DNA of 64,000 nucleotides from contig JAAFGX010000001.1 of the NCBI GenBank assembly GCA_010365115.1, positions 62,001-126,000 on the forward strand, in the 5' to 3' direction. Positions 8,561-17,939 of this stretch are shown here, piece after piece. Within the stretch, counting starts at the first letter, position 1; the number at the start of each line of letters is the position of its first letter. Position numbers and translations under genes: made by a program. Source of the stretch: Paludibacter sp. GTDB taxonomy: Bacteria; Bacteroidota; Bacteroidia; Bacteroidales; Paludibacteraceae. The notes beneath the pieces are model-generated. The model had not been told where the DNA came from. It saw nothing but the letters and a program-made list of their open reading frames with translations, and did not search any database.

Positions 8561-10513
8561 ATGATTGACCAACCAACAATAGACCGAATAACTGAAGCCG
8601 CACAAATTCAAGATGTAGTATCTGATTATGTTACCCTGAAGAAACGCGGGGTGAACTTGTTGGGGTTGTGTCCGTTTCATGGCGAGAAAACGCCATCGTT
8701 TATTGTTTCTCCTGCAAAAGGTATATTTAAATGTTTCGGATGTGGTAAAGGTGGCAACTCAGTGCATTTCATTATGGAGCATGAGCAGATAACGTATTAT
8801 GAAGCACTAAAGTATTTAGCAAAAAAATACAATATTGAAGTTCATGAACGTGAACTGAGTCCCGAAGAAATGGCGGTGCGAAACGATCGCGAAAGCATGT
8901 TTCTGGTCAATGATTTTGCACAAAAGCATTTTGCACATACCCTTCACAATCATATTGATGGCAAGTCTATAGGACTTAGTTATTTCCGTGAACGAGGATT
9001 TAGAGACGATATTATACAAAAATTCCAACTCGGTTACAGTCTCGAACAGCGTGATGCATTTACGCAATCTGCTATAAAAGCAGGTTATAATAAGGAGTAC
9101 CTGATTAAAACCGGGCTCACGCTCGAAGGTGACAATAATTACCTTGCCGATCGATTCCGGGGTCGGGTTATGTTTCCTGTACATTCGCTTTCGGGCAAAG
9201 TGGTGGCATTTGGTGGTCGTATTCTAAAAAAGGACGACAAAATGGCGAAATACGTCAATTCGCCCGAATCGGAAATATATCACAAAAGCAACGAACTCTA
9301 TGGAATATATTTTGCCAAGCAAGCCATAGTAAAACAAGACCGCTGCTTTTTGGTGGAAGGTTACACGGACGTGATTTCGATGCATCAAAGTGGTATCGAA
9401 AATGTTGTAGCTTCATCAGGTACGTCGCTTACGCCTGGACAAATTCGATTAATTCACCGGTTTACGGAAAATGTAACCATAATTTATGATGGCGATGCTG
9501 CCGGAATTAAAGCGTCCATTCGTGGAATTGATTTGTTGCTTGAAGAGGGTTTAAACATCAAAGTTCTGCTGTTGCCCGATGGTGACGATCCTGATTCTTT
9601 TGCCCGCAAAACCAATGCATCTGATTTTATTGATTATGTGGAACGAAATGCTGCTGATTTTATTCGTTTTAAAACCAATTTACTGCTCGCCGAAGCCGGA
9701 AAAGATCCTGTAAAACGTGCAGGATTGGTATTGGATATTGTTCGAAGTATTTCCATTATTCCAAACACTGCCATTAGGGGTGAGTATGTAAAAGAGTGCA
9801 GCACGTTGCTGAATGTTGAAGAGCAAATGCTCTACTACGAAATCAATAAGCTTAAAAATTCCGAGCAAGACAAAATTGCTTTACGCCGACCAAATGACGT
9901 CACCAACTCGGGACCACCCGATGATTTCTTTCTGCCCGACGAAGTTGGCGTTGTTGCATCAAAATTTGAAGATCAAGAACGGAATATTCTCCAAATATTG
10001 ATAAAGCATGGTGAAGCTGTCTTTTTCTATTCTGATGATGCCAAACAAGAACCTATAACTGTAGGTGATTATATTATGGAAGAATTAGAACACGACAATC
10101 TGGTGTTTGACAATGCAATTCATTCTTTAATGCTGGAAGAATATAAGGCTCATCATAAACAGAAAAATTTTGTAGCCGAAAAATTTTTCCTGTATCACCA
10201 AAATGGTCAAATAAGTATGCTAACTGCAGAACTGGTGACAGATAAATATACGTTAAGCAGGATCCATTCGAAAGTAAAAAAAGTGGAAGCTGATGCCGAT
10301 CGCTTTATTGATTTGGTTCCACGTGTGGTTTTTGAATTTAAAAACTGTTTAATTCTGGAAAAAATAAAACAAAAACTTATGGAAATGAAATCAGCCAACG
10401 ATTTGAAAAATAATGCATTGGTTGATCAGATTATGCAGGAAATGAGTCAACTTGAAATTGTAAAAAAACAACTTTCTAAAACGCTGGGTGAAAGAATAAT
10501 CATAAAATTATAA
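8561..10513 (+). CDS. dnaG: DNA primase
   Basis: 650 aa. DnaG makes RNA primers at the replication fork with the DnaB helicase. The zinc finger is C37-x2-H40-x17-C58-x2-C61. The catalytic core follows, with the TOPRIM motifs EGYTDV and DGDAAG around residues 267-320. The C-terminal 200 residues, a helicase-binding-type helical region, are divergent as usual. The ATG at 8561 is the family start (MIDQPTIDRI). It is a single-gene unit here, not part of an rpsU-dnaG-rpoD operon. Confidence 0.96.
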   Translation: MIDQPTIDRITEAAQIQDVVSDYVTLKKRGVNLLGLCPFHGEKTPSFIVSPAKGIFKCFGCGKGGNSVHFIMEHEQITYYEALKYLAKKYNIEVHERELSPEEMAVRNDRESMFLVNDFAQKHFAHTLHNHIDGKSIGLSYFRERGFRDDIIQKFQLGYSLEQRDAFTQSAIKAGYNKEYLIKTGLTLEGDNNYLADRFRGRVMFPVHSLSGKVVAFGGRILKKDDKMAKYVNSPESEIYHKSNELYGIYFAKQAIVKQDRCFLVEGYTDVISMHQSGIENVVASSGTSLTPGQIRLIHRFTENVTIIYDGDAAGIKASIRGIDLLLEEGLNIKVLLLPDGDDPDSFARKTNASDFIDYVERNAADFIRFKTNLLLAEAGKDPVKRAGLVLDIVRSISIIPNTAIRGEYVKECSTLLNVEEQMLYYEINKLKNSEQDKIALRRPNDVTNSGPPDDFFLPDEVGVVASKFEDQERNILQILIKHGEAVFFYSDDAKQEPITVGDYIMEELEHDNLVFDNAIHSLMLEEYKAHHKQKNFVAEKFFLYHQNGQISMLTAELVTDKYTLSRIHSKVKKVEADADRFIDLVPRVVFEFKNCLILEKIKQKLMEMKSANDLKNNALVDQIMQEMSQLEIVKKQLSKTLGERIIIKL

Positions 10514-10519
10514 CTAGCT

Positions 10520-10549
10520 AAGTAGTTACAAGGGTTTAGTTACAAGTAG
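10520..10549 (+). repeat. GTTACAAG repeat after dnaG
   Basis: AAGTAGTTACAAGGG followed by TTTAGTTACAAGTAG begins 7 nt after the dnaG stop. It is almost the same as the copy at 26876-26910 after the CotH gene and is related to the inverted pair at 3307-3403. Confidence 0.7.
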
Positions 10550-10641
10550 AAAGCTACCGATTGGTATTGCTATTGAAAGTTATTTCAAAATAACATATCA
10601 ATAAATATTTTCAATTACTTAAAATATCTTTTCCCAACGTT

Positions 10642-10649
10642 TAATTTTG
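10642..10649 (+). promoter_or_regulatory. -7 element for the radical SAM gene
   Basis: TAATTTTG matches TAnnTTTG. It overlaps a possible upstream TTG start at 10647, which is therefore unlikely to be translated, and places transcription start near 10656, about 18 nt before the ATG at 10674. Confidence 0.5.
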
Positions 10650-10673
10650 GGCAAATTCATAAATAAAAATGAA

Positions 10674-11444
10674 ATGATCTTATTCAACCAACTAATATTT
10701 GGACCCATCCACAGTCGCAGATTGGGTCTTTCTTTGGGTGTAAACCTATTGCCAGTTGATGCAAAAATTTGCACGTTTGATTGTATCTATTGCGAGTGCG
10801 GTTTTAATACTACCATGCAGGAATCGCCAATTCCTACACGAGAACAAGTGAGTGAAGCATTGGAAGCAAAACTAAAAGAAATGGTGAAAGAAGGTCAAAT
10901 GCCCGATGTCATTACTTTTGCAGGAAATGGTGAGCCAACGCTTCATAAAGATTTCGAGGGGATTATTGACGATACAATGCTGTTGAGAAATCAATATTGC
11001 CCAACCGCCAAAGTAAGCGTATTGTCGAATTCGACCCAAATACATAAACTTTCTGTTTTCAGAGCACTGAATAAAATAGACAATAATATACTGAAATTTG
11101 ACACAGCTATCAATAGAACACTTCAATTATTGGATCGACCAACAAGCAAGAAATACACCGTTGAATGGTTTATAGAACAATTAAAAAAGTTTGAAGGACA
11201 CTTGATAATTCAAACCATGTTTTTGAGAGGTAATTATAAAAATGAAATTATTGATAATACCACCGAAAACGAGTTAAACGCATGGCTTGATGCATTGGAA
11301 ATAATTCGTCCCCAACAAGTTATGATTTACACCCTCGACCGTGAAACTCCGGTTCAAAATCTACAGAAAATTTCGCAAGAAGAATTAAAGGCGATTGCCG
11401 AAAAAACAAGAACCAGAGGATTTGTTGTTTCAGTTGCAGGATGA
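10674..11444 (+). CDS. Radical SAM protein, COG0731 (wyosine synthetase-like)
   Basis: 256 aa from ATG 10674 (MILFNQLIFGPIHSRR). The TTG frame start at 10647 lies inside the promoter. The radical SAM cluster motif CTFDCIYC (C-x3-C-x2-C) binds the 4Fe-4S cluster that cleaves S-adenosylmethionine. The FAGNGEPTLH motif binds SAM. The family resembles the tRNA-wyosine synthetase Taw1/TYW1 core, but bacteria lack wyosine and the bacterial substrate is not known to me. It is followed 4 nt later by an inverted-repeat element. Confidence 0.85.
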   Translation: MILFNQLIFGPIHSRRLGLSLGVNLLPVDAKICTFDCIYCECGFNTTMQESPIPTREQVSEALEAKLKEMVKEGQMPDVITFAGNGEPTLHKDFEGIIDDTMLLRNQYCPTAKVSVLSNSTQIHKLSVFRALNKIDNNILKFDTAINRTLQLLDRPTSKKYTVEWFIEQLKKFEGHLIIQTMFLRGNYKNEIIDNTTENELNAWLDALEIIRPQQVMIYTLDRETPVQNLQKISQEELKAIAEKTRTRGFVVSVAG

Positions 11445-11448
11445 CAAA

Positions 11449-11577
11449 CCCCCAACCCCTCCCGATAAAAATCGGGATAAATTGCGGGGAGTAAAAAATA
11501 TTACTTCTGATGACTGAAAATATAATATCGAATAATATAGACGAAAGTAATTTCAGCCCCCCTTTAGGGGTTGGGGG
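11449..11577. repeat. C-rich MITE-like element with perfect 12-bp terminal inverted repeats
   Basis: The left end CCCCCAACCCCT (11449-11460) is exactly inverted at the right end AGGGGTTGGGGG (11566-11577). The 129-bp element has no ORF. An internal hairpin CCCGAT-AAAA-ATCGGG lies at 11461-11476. It starts 4 nt after the radical SAM stop and ends about 50 nt before the glycosyltransferase start. Confidence 0.85.
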
Positions 11578-11625
11578 TCGTTCTCGTACTTTAAGAGTTA
11601 GGGGTTCTTTTGGAATTGGAAGGTC

Positions 11626-12567
11626 ATGAAAATTCTCGTTTGTCCGTTAAATTGGGGTTTGGGACATGCTACCCGATGCGTGCCTATTATCCTACAGCTA
11701 ATGGCACAAGGTCATGAGCTGGCAGTGGCAGCAAATGGTTTTCCACTTGAATTTCTGCAACAGGAGTTTCCATCGCTTCGGTTTATTGAGTTTCCTTCCT
11801 ACTCTATTTCTTATTCCTCGGGTAAATCTCAAATAAGTTCGATAGGTTTTTCTATTCCAAAAATCATTCGTGGCATTGTAAAAGAACATTTTTGGCTCAA
11901 TAAATTATTGAGAACAGAACCTTTCGATCAAATCATTTCGGATAATCGCTTCGGAATGTGGCATAAATGTGTTCATTCCATTTACATTACGCATCAATTG
12001 ATGGTGAAAATGCCACACGGCTTAAAAACACTTGAGCCCTTAGTTTGGTTTATTCATCGTTGTTTTATCAATCGTTACAACGAATGTTGGATTCCTGATA
12101 ATAATGAGTGTGGGGGTTTGTCTGGCGATTTATCGCATAAATACCGTTTGCCATCTAATGCCAAATTCATAGGACCGCTTTCGCGATTTCAAAATCTGAT
12201 TGACTTAAAACCAAATACTAAGTTTGAAGTTGTGGTGGTTATCTCAGGCGTAGAACCACAACGCACCATTTTTGAAGAAAGTTTAATAGAAAAATTAAGG
12301 AATGAAAGTTACGTGTCTTTGATTATTTGCGGAAAACCTCAAGTTGTCAATACTGAACGGAAAATTGGAAATGTCAGCCTTGTTTCGCATCTCTCCGATT
12401 CCGAAATGGCTTCGGTTCTTATAGGAAGTAAAAAAATAATTTCACGTTCAGGTTTTTCTACCATTATGGATTTATCAGCCTTGAATTGTTTGCATAAAGT
12501 AGAATTTATTCCTACTCCCGGACAAACAGAACAAGAGTATCTTGCGGTTTTTCATCATAAGAAATAA
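11626..12567 (+). CDS. Glycosyltransferase-like protein (GT-B fold, GT28/UGT-like)
   Basis: 313 aa, cytosolic. The N-terminal motif CPLNWGLGHATRCVPI resembles the GxGH donor/acceptor loop of GT28/MurG-like enzymes. A C-terminal nucleotide-sugar-binding half contains SRSGFSTIMDLSAL, then PTPGQTEQEYLA near the end. The family (conserved glycosyltransferase-related proteins) usually extends 30-40 residues beyond this point, but a TAA follows HHKK, so the C-terminus may be truncated. The acceptor is unknown. Neighbours are unrelated, so it gives no pathway. Confidence 0.75.
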   Translation: MKILVCPLNWGLGHATRCVPIILQLMAQGHELAVAANGFPLEFLQQEFPSLRFIEFPSYSISYSSGKSQISSIGFSIPKIIRGIVKEHFWLNKLLRTEPFDQIISDNRFGMWHKCVHSIYITHQLMVKMPHGLKTLEPLVWFIHRCFINRYNECWIPDNNECGGLSGDLSHKYRLPSNAKFIGPLSRFQNLIDLKPNTKFEVVVVISGVEPQRTIFEESLIEKLRNESYVSLIICGKPQVVNTERKIGNVSLVSHLSDSEMASVLIGSKKIISRSGFSTIMDLSALNCLHKVEFIPTPGQTEQEYLAVFHHKK

Positions 12568-12606
12568 TTAAAGTTACTAATTTCAAAAGCCAATAAAACA
12601 ATAAGA

Positions 12607-12646
12607 AAGCCGTTAAGATTTCCTGATTGGAACATCTCAACGGCTT
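12607..12646 (-). terminator. Probable terminator of the Tyr/Arg-rich secreted protein gene
   Basis: AAGCCGTT and AACGGCTT form an 8-bp stem extended by weaker pairing toward the loop. On the minus strand a T-rich stretch follows. It lies about 35 nt past the stop of the gene at 12680-13954 and could also stop transcription arriving from the opposite strand. Confidence 0.6.
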
Positions 12647-12679
12647 AAGTTAAATAAATAAACATCTATCTAAATGTAA

Positions 12680-13954
12680 TTATCTTCTACCAGAATTGCT
12701 ATCTGTGGATCGACTTCTTTTTTCTGATTTAGTTTCCGTTGTCGGTCTACTTTCCGGAGCTTTCCGTTCTGCTGGTTTAGACTCCACACTTCTTCTTGGT
12801 GTATTTACCGTAGGAGCAACTCTGTTTGTATTGCTTTCTCGTTTGATAGTTGGATTTGTGCTTTCAGTTCTATTTGTAGAAGGACGTGTTTCATAAGTTC
12901 TGTTGTTTGTAGGACGAGTATTCGTATTTGTATTTCGTTCTATACGATTTTCAGAAGGTCTTTGTACGCTTTCATTTACTTTACGTCCTGATTCGATTGA
13001 TCGTTTATTCGACTCTCTTTTTATCTCAGAATTTCCAGACCCTCTTGATGGAGTTGTATTTCTTTGAATTGTTCCGCCGCCATTCCATGTTGGACTTGTA
13101 TTTCTTGTTCCGGAAGAATTACGTTCCGTTCGGCTTCCATTTGATCTTTCAATACCTTGTTCTGTTCTTCTTCCAGATTCTGATCTTGAACCGCTTGGTC
13201 TTGTATTTATATCTCTTCTGGTTTCAATTTCTTTTTTATTCCTAACATTTTCATTTCGGCTACTGAATGTACGATCAGGATATCTCTTGCTATAGTCATT
13301 GCGACTAATGGATTTTTGTAATCTTTCAGAATATACATTTTGTCTGTAAGTAGAATACCGATAATCATGTCTATGATTTATGTGTGAATTAATATGTGAT
13401 AAATAAAGATTTACTTCGTATGGATTACGATACCGGTAATAACTTGGATAATAGCCCCAATAGTATGGTGAATTCCAATAATGGTATCTGCTGCTCCAAA
13501 GATAAGAGAAAATTGATGGAGTCCTATAAAAAGAAGGTTCTATTACATAATTGTTTCCATAAAGGTACGGATCGCCAATTATCTGAACGTAAGTTCTGTT
13601 ATATCTGTTTTTTTCGACCACTATTGTTGCTACATCCTGAAAAACATTTCTGTCGAGAACAGCTTGTATTACAACAACGTGTACATTGCTTTCAGAGGAT
13701 TCGATAACCCTTAAATAATCGACTTCACCATCATTATTCAAATCCAGGTTCGAAATTTGACTGTCATAGTCATTTAATCTCATTTCGAATTCTTCCAAAT
13801 CTCTCGATTCACCAAAGATAGAAGCCACGGCTTTTAAGTCAAGATTATAACTAATGTCATTGCTTTGAGCTTCTACAGTGATTCTTTTCTGTGCCATACA
13901 TTGAGTGGTTGTAAGTAATATTACCACTAACAGGCTTGCTACTTTTGCTTTCAT
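12680..13954 (-). CDS. Secreted protein with Tyr-rich middle and Arg/Ser/Asn-rich low-complexity tail
   Basis: 424 aa; not a family I can name with a function. Residues 1-21 are a signal peptide ending CMAQ. Residues 22-140 form a globular domain that includes DLNNDGEVDYLRV, which looks like an EF-hand-type calcium loop. Residues about 145-205 are very rich in Tyr and Trp (HYWNSPYYWGYYPSYYRYR). From about 215 to the end the protein is low complexity: Arg, Ser, Asn, Thr, Glu with few hydrophobics. The tail is positively charged and probably disordered, so a role in the envelope or in binding nucleic acid or polysaccharide is possible but unproven. Confidence 0.8.
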   Translation of the reverse strand: MKAKVASLLVVILLTTTQCMAQKRITVEAQSNDISYNLDLKAVASIFGESRDLEEFEMRLNDYDSQISNLDLNNDGEVDYLRVIESSESNVHVVVIQAVLDRNVFQDVATIVVEKNRYNRTYVQIIGDPYLYGNNYVIEPSFYRTPSIFSYLWSSRYHYWNSPYYWGYYPSYYRYRNPYEVNLYLSHINSHINHRHDYRYSTYRQNVYSERLQKSISRNDYSKRYPDRTFSSRNENVRNKKEIETRRDINTRPSGSRSESGRRTEQGIERSNGSRTERNSSGTRNTSPTWNGGGTIQRNTTPSRGSGNSEIKRESNKRSIESGRKVNESVQRPSENRIERNTNTNTRPTNNRTYETRPSTNRTESTNPTIKRESNTNRVAPTVNTPRRSVESKPAERKAPESRPTTETKSEKRSRSTDSNSGRR

Positions 13955-14192
13955 AATCGTGTTTTTTTAAACTGTAAATATTCTGGTTAAATGCTCGATA
14001 CGTTTTTTTTTATTCGTATACATTCCATTTCAATTTCTATGCCAAAATATATTTTAACATATTGACTTGCATTATTATACCCTTTTCATTCAGATTTACA
14101 AAATTTTGATGTAGCAATCTGTTTTGAAGATAGTTCATTTTAAAACTTTAAATAAACCCATAGTTCGCAGTTTTTAGTCATTTATTTTTATT

Positions 14193-14200
14193 TATCTTTG
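14193..14200 (+). promoter_or_regulatory. -7 element for cvpA-rnhB
   Basis: TATCTTTG matches TAnnTTTG and places transcription start about 15 nt before the ATG at 14222. It includes the TTG that could otherwise be read as an upstream start. Confidence 0.65.
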
Positions 14201-14221
14201 CAAGACTTAAACCGCAGTAAC

Positions 14222-14761
14222 ATGAATTCCTTAGACCTTTTAGTTTTGATTCCAATTACAATTGGATTTGTTTTTGGCCTTTTTAAAGGTTTAATTAAAG
14301 AACTCACATCTTTAGCTGCAATTGTTTTCGGAATTTATGGTGCAAAAATATTTGCTCCATCAGTTTCAGAAATGCTTGAAAAATCATTCGAATTTTCTTC
14401 AAAAACATCTAAACCAGTTGCCTACTTGATTTTATTTGTAACTATTGCTGTAATTTTGCTTGTTATAGCCAACATGTTGGATAAGCTATTTAGTTCATTG
14501 TCCTTAGGTGGGTTTAATAAATTGATGGGTGGTATTTTTGGTGGTTTAAAATACGCACTAATAGTAAGCGTTTTGTTAAATATATTTGATGCATTAGATA
14601 GTCGGTTTTCAATTGTAAAGATAGAAACAAAAGAACAATCCCTTACTTATAAGCCTTTAATGAAATTTGGACCTGCATTGTGGAACGAAACCAAAACCAA
14701 TAAAAAGTTTGACTTTGATAAAGATACCACCGATGAAGACAACAAAATCAAAAATTACTGA
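14222..14761 (+). CDS. cvpA: CvpA family inner-membrane protein
   Basis: 179 aa from ATG 14222 ([19 protein letters not shown]). The TTG at 14198 is part of the promoter. Four hydrophobic segments are visible at about residues 5-22, 27-45, 64-85 and 100-120, with the [10 protein letters not shown] motif typical of CvpA. In Escherichia coli CvpA is needed for colicin V production and envelope tolerance; the molecular activity is unclear. It overlaps the start of rnhB by 29 nt, so the two are translationally linked. Confidence 0.85.
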   Translation: MNSLDLLVLIPITIGFVFGLFKGLIKELTSLAAIVFGIYGAKIFAPSVSEMLEKSFEFSSKTSKPVAYLILFVTIAVILLVIANMLDKLFSSLSLGGFNKLMGGIFGGLKYALIVSVLLNIFDALDSRFSIVKIETKEQSLTYKPLMKFGPALWNETKTNKKFDFDKDTTDEDNKIKNY

Positions 14762-15407
14762 TGATGACATTCTGCTTTTTGTGGAAACGAAAGGTTTGAA
14801 AGAAAATTATTCATTTTTTCCAAATGAATGCGGTTGTGATGAAGCCGGTCGAGGCTGTTTGGCTGGTCCGGTGGTAGCGGCTGCCGTTATTTTACCTCCT
14901 GATTTTTATTGTCCTCAGTTGAACGACTCCAAACAGCTTTCGGAACATGAACGAGACTTATTACGTCCAATAATTGAGAATGAAGCATTGGCATGGGCTG
15001 TAGCCGAAGTTGATAATTACGAAATTGATGAAATCAATATTTTGAATGCTTCGATTCTAGCTATGCATAGAGCCATTGATAAATTAAGTATTCGTCCGGG
15101 ATTTATTATTGTTGATGGAAATAAATTTAAACCTTATGCTGATATTCACCACCAAACAATTGTAAAAGGAGATAGTAAATATTTATCCATTGCAGCCGCA
15201 TCGGTATTAGCCAAAACACACCGGGATGAAAAAATGCAAAAGCTTCATGCCGAATTCCCAGTCTATGCATGGAATAAGAATAAAGCCTATCCTACTCTAA
15301 AACATCGCGCTGCTATTCGTTCGTCCGGAACAACGCCTTATCATCGAATGACTTATGATTTGCTAGGCGAGAAAAAACTAGAGAAGAAAAACTCGAAAAA
15401 GAACTGA
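14733..15407 (+). CDS. rnhB: Ribonuclease HII
   Basis: 224 aa from the ATG at 14733 ([12 protein letters not shown]), which gives the family length. It removes ribonucleotides from DNA and degrades RNA in RNA-DNA hybrids. The catalytic carboxylates are visible in [20 protein letters not shown] (Asp, Glu), in VDGNKF (Asp), and a later Asp near HRDEKM. The start lies inside the cvpA end in another frame. The C-terminus is lysine-rich ([12 protein letters not shown]). Confidence 0.95.
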   Translation: MKTTKSKITDDDILLFVETKGLKENYSFFPNECGCDEAGRGCLAGPVVAAAVILPPDFYCPQLNDSKQLSEHERDLLRPIIENEALAWAVAEVDNYEIDEINILNASILAMHRAIDKLSIRPGFIIVDGNKFKPYADIHHQTIVKGDSKYLSIAAASVLAKTHRDEKMQKLHAEFPVYAWNKNKAYPTLKHRAAIRSSGTTPYHRMTYDLLGEKKLEKKNSKKN

Positions 15408-15442
15408 CTTTACAAACTTTTGAACTTTAAGAACTTTCAAAC

Positions 15443-17725
15443 TTAAAACGGATATCCAATAGCGAAGTGTAAAGCAAAATCATCGTTGAAATTTGGGTTT
15501 ACACGCCATTGTTCACGTCGGGTTAGTACAGGATCGAAAAGTTTCACGCCTACATCAACACGTGCAATAAAGAAAGAAAAATCGAAACGAATCCCAAAAC
15601 CATATGCAATTGCAATTTGCTTCATAAAAGTATCAAATCTGAAAGTGCCATTTTTTTGAGTATCATAATCCTGAATGGTCCATATATTTCCCGCATCCAG
15701 AAAAAGTGCTCCTTCCATTAACCAAAACATTTTTGCCCTGTACTCCAGGTTCATGTCTAATTTTATATCGCCTACTTGATTGTAATCTCTTGATTTGTAA
15801 TTTATACCAGTTGTATTTTTATAACCGCCCGGACCTAATGTACTCTCACTCCAACCTCTTACACTATTTGCTCCGCCACTATAAAATCGTTTTTCATAAG
15901 GAATGGAATTGGCATTGCCATATGGAACGCCCACTCCAATGCCTAAATGATATACAAACCGATTTTCAGCATTATAAATTTGGTGATGAGTAATATTGTA
16001 TTCTCCCTTCACATATTGCGAATAGCGAATATTGAAAAGCCTAAAGGAGCCATCTACACTACTGGGAACACTTCCAAGCAAATGATTCAGTCCATATAAT
16101 AAATTACCAGCAGTTTCAATATTATATCGCATGGTGGAAAAGTTTCTCAGTGGACGATTGGCGCTAAAATTTGTGTATGATCCGGCATAACCCGTACGCA
16201 TTATAAAATGATTCTCGTAGTTGTATGGATTAAATTTTGGTTGTACAGGATTTAAAAAACTGTCTCTAAATGCAGGTTCTATTACTGGAAAATAGATATA
16301 ATTCAAATCGAATAACTGGAAACTATGTTGAAATTGACGCCTGTTCCATGAGTATTTTACACCAGCTCCCACACTAATTGTTGAAAATTCAGCAGGACGT
16401 AATTGATAAGAAAAGGCAGTTGTAAATTCGGTATTGGCATGAATGTTTCTTTTAAAATCATAGTTGCCAATTGGGAGCATAAATCGAGGAAATTTCAATC
16501 CTACCTGTGCGCCCCATTCTTGTGCCCATATTCCTTTTTGCCATTCAAAAGCTATCCGACCCAAAACGGAAAGTGTTTCAGCGCCTTTAAAACGGTTTCT
16601 GTCAATGTAATTTATGTTTCCGGCAACTCCCCAATATCCTCCGGTATATGTTCCTTCTAATTCTGTGGAAACAGAAATTGTTTTCGATGGAACGATAAGA
16701 ATATTGCAATCTAAAAGGGTGTCTGATGTTTCTTTAAAACTGATGTTGACATATTTAATCGGACCTAACGAGTTGAGTGCCGAATAAGTCCGCTCAACTG
16801 ATCTGTCGCTGTAAATATTTTCCGGATTAATAAAGGTGTTTTGAACTAACGCATCCAGCTTTATGGTTTGGTCTTTTGGACTTATCAATATGAAATTCCG
16901 GAATTGAACAGTATCCATCTTACCAATATTTGATACATCGTTAACAATATTAGCATCGGTATTGCTATAAAAAGTAACTTTGCGAATGGAATATTTTTTG
17001 AAAATAATGTTTGAAATGGAATCATCGGAGCGTTTCAGATAATCTTGTACTTCAAGTGTTATATCTACTTGATTTGACTTAAGCGTACTATCGGCAGTAT
17101 AAATTAGAAATTCTTTATTGAAGTTGTAGTATCCAATTTGTCGAAGCCTGCTGGCAATTCTTTCTCGCTCTGCGTTAAGAATATCAACATCAAACAGCAT
17201 ATTTGGTCGTATTAAAGTACGCGAAGTGTCCAACGCTGTTTCGTTTAACATCTTATTTTTGACATTAACGGTATAGTTACGTAAGATGTAGGGCTTGTTT
17301 GAGTTTACAATATATTCTACATTTGCCTTTTTGCCTTTAGTGGTGAGGTTGCTCTCTACTTTTGCATGAATATACCCTTTGTTTTCTAAAACACGCTGAA
17401 GTTGTTGGACAGTTAATGAAGTAAGTGAAGAATTATAGAGTACCGGTGGATCACCTATTCTTTTCAACATTCTGTTTGTCCATTTTGTGGTATCATTTCC
17501 AGCCCAATTGTAAATGCCCAATTGCATTTTGAAAACTCCAAAAACTGCTGCATTGGGTGTTTGTCTGTAATAATCAGTCAATTCGTCTTTGTTGATGTTT
17601 TTGGTATCTGTTTTTATGCTTACTTTATTAAGCAAATACTCGCCATCTGGCACGTATTTGGTTGTGTTGCAGGCAGTAAATAGCAAAATAAAAGAAAATA
17701 AAGGATAAATAAATCTCCACTTCAT
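15443..17725 (-). CDS. tamL: TamA/BamA-like outer-membrane lipoprotein (TamL type)
   Basis: 760 aa from the ATG at 17725 (MKWRFIYPLF), which sits about 28 nt after the predicted transcription start. A TTG further upstream overlaps the promoter. The signal peptide ends FILLFTAC, a lipobox with Cys19. POTRA-like repeats fill residues about 20-330, and a C-terminal Omp85 beta-barrel includes the GGANSVRGWSESTLGPGGY motif and ends in aromatic PF. In Bacteroidota TamL pairs with TamB for outer-membrane biogenesis. It is divergent from the SpoU methyltransferase gene, with about 215 bp between. Confidence 0.88.
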   Translation of the reverse strand: MKWRFIYPLFSFILLFTACNTTKYVPDGEYLLNKVSIKTDTKNINKDELTDYYRQTPNAAVFGVFKMQLGIYNWAGNDTTKWTNRMLKRIGDPPVLYNSSLTSLTVQQLQRVLENKGYIHAKVESNLTTKGKKANVEYIVNSNKPYILRNYTVNVKNKMLNETALDTSRTLIRPNMLFDVDILNAERERIASRLRQIGYYNFNKEFLIYTADSTLKSNQVDITLEVQDYLKRSDDSISNIIFKKYSIRKVTFYSNTDANIVNDVSNIGKMDTVQFRNFILISPKDQTIKLDALVQNTFINPENIYSDRSVERTYSALNSLGPIKYVNISFKETSDTLLDCNILIVPSKTISVSTELEGTYTGGYWGVAGNINYIDRNRFKGAETLSVLGRIAFEWQKGIWAQEWGAQVGLKFPRFMLPIGNYDFKRNIHANTEFTTAFSYQLRPAEFSTISVGAGVKYSWNRRQFQHSFQLFDLNYIYFPVIEPAFRDSFLNPVQPKFNPYNYENHFIMRTGYAGSYTNFSANRPLRNFSTMRYNIETAGNLLYGLNHLLGSVPSSVDGSFRLFNIRYSQYVKGEYNITHHQIYNAENRFVYHLGIGVGVPYGNANSIPYEKRFYSGGANSVRGWSESTLGPGGYKNTTGINYKSRDYNQVGDIKLDMNLEYRAKMFWLMEGALFLDAGNIWTIQDYDTQKNGTFRFDTFMKQIAIAYGFGIRFDFSFFIARVDVGVKLFDPVLTRREQWRVNPNFNDDFALHFAIGYPF

Positions 17726-17758
17726 AACAAGGCAAAAAAATGAATAAAAAATAATTTG

Positions 17759-17766
17759 CAAATATA
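17759..17766 (-). promoter_or_regulatory. -7 element for tamL
   Basis: On the minus strand the bases read TATATTTG, matching TAnnTTTG. It lies 34 nt upstream of the ATG at 17725 and supports that start over the upstream TTG at 17761. Confidence 0.65.
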
Positions 17767-17787
17767 GCTTTTTATCGTTTTCTTTGT

Positions 17788-17795
17788 TAGCTTTG
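17788..17795 (+). promoter_or_regulatory. -7 element for the SpoU methyltransferase
   Basis: TAGCTTTG matches TAnnTTTG. The ATG is at 17940, so the leader would be about 140 nt. No hairpin or riboswitch-like fold is recognised in it. Confidence 0.5.
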
Positions 17796-17939
17796 TGCCA
17801 TTAAATTTTAATCCTTTAAATAAAACGCTGCTTTCAATTTTAGGATAATAAAGTTTTTTGGATCCTTAATTATTTAAAGATTTCGCTACTTCGAAACCGA
17901 TCAAGATAAGTTGAAATTAAAACAACCTTAAAACATCCG

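Noticed and set aside
12895-13250. Possible nucleotide tandem repeat in the low-complexity coding tail
   Set aside because: The codons for Arg, Ser, Thr and Asn recur, but there is no fixed-length repeat unit at the DNA level.
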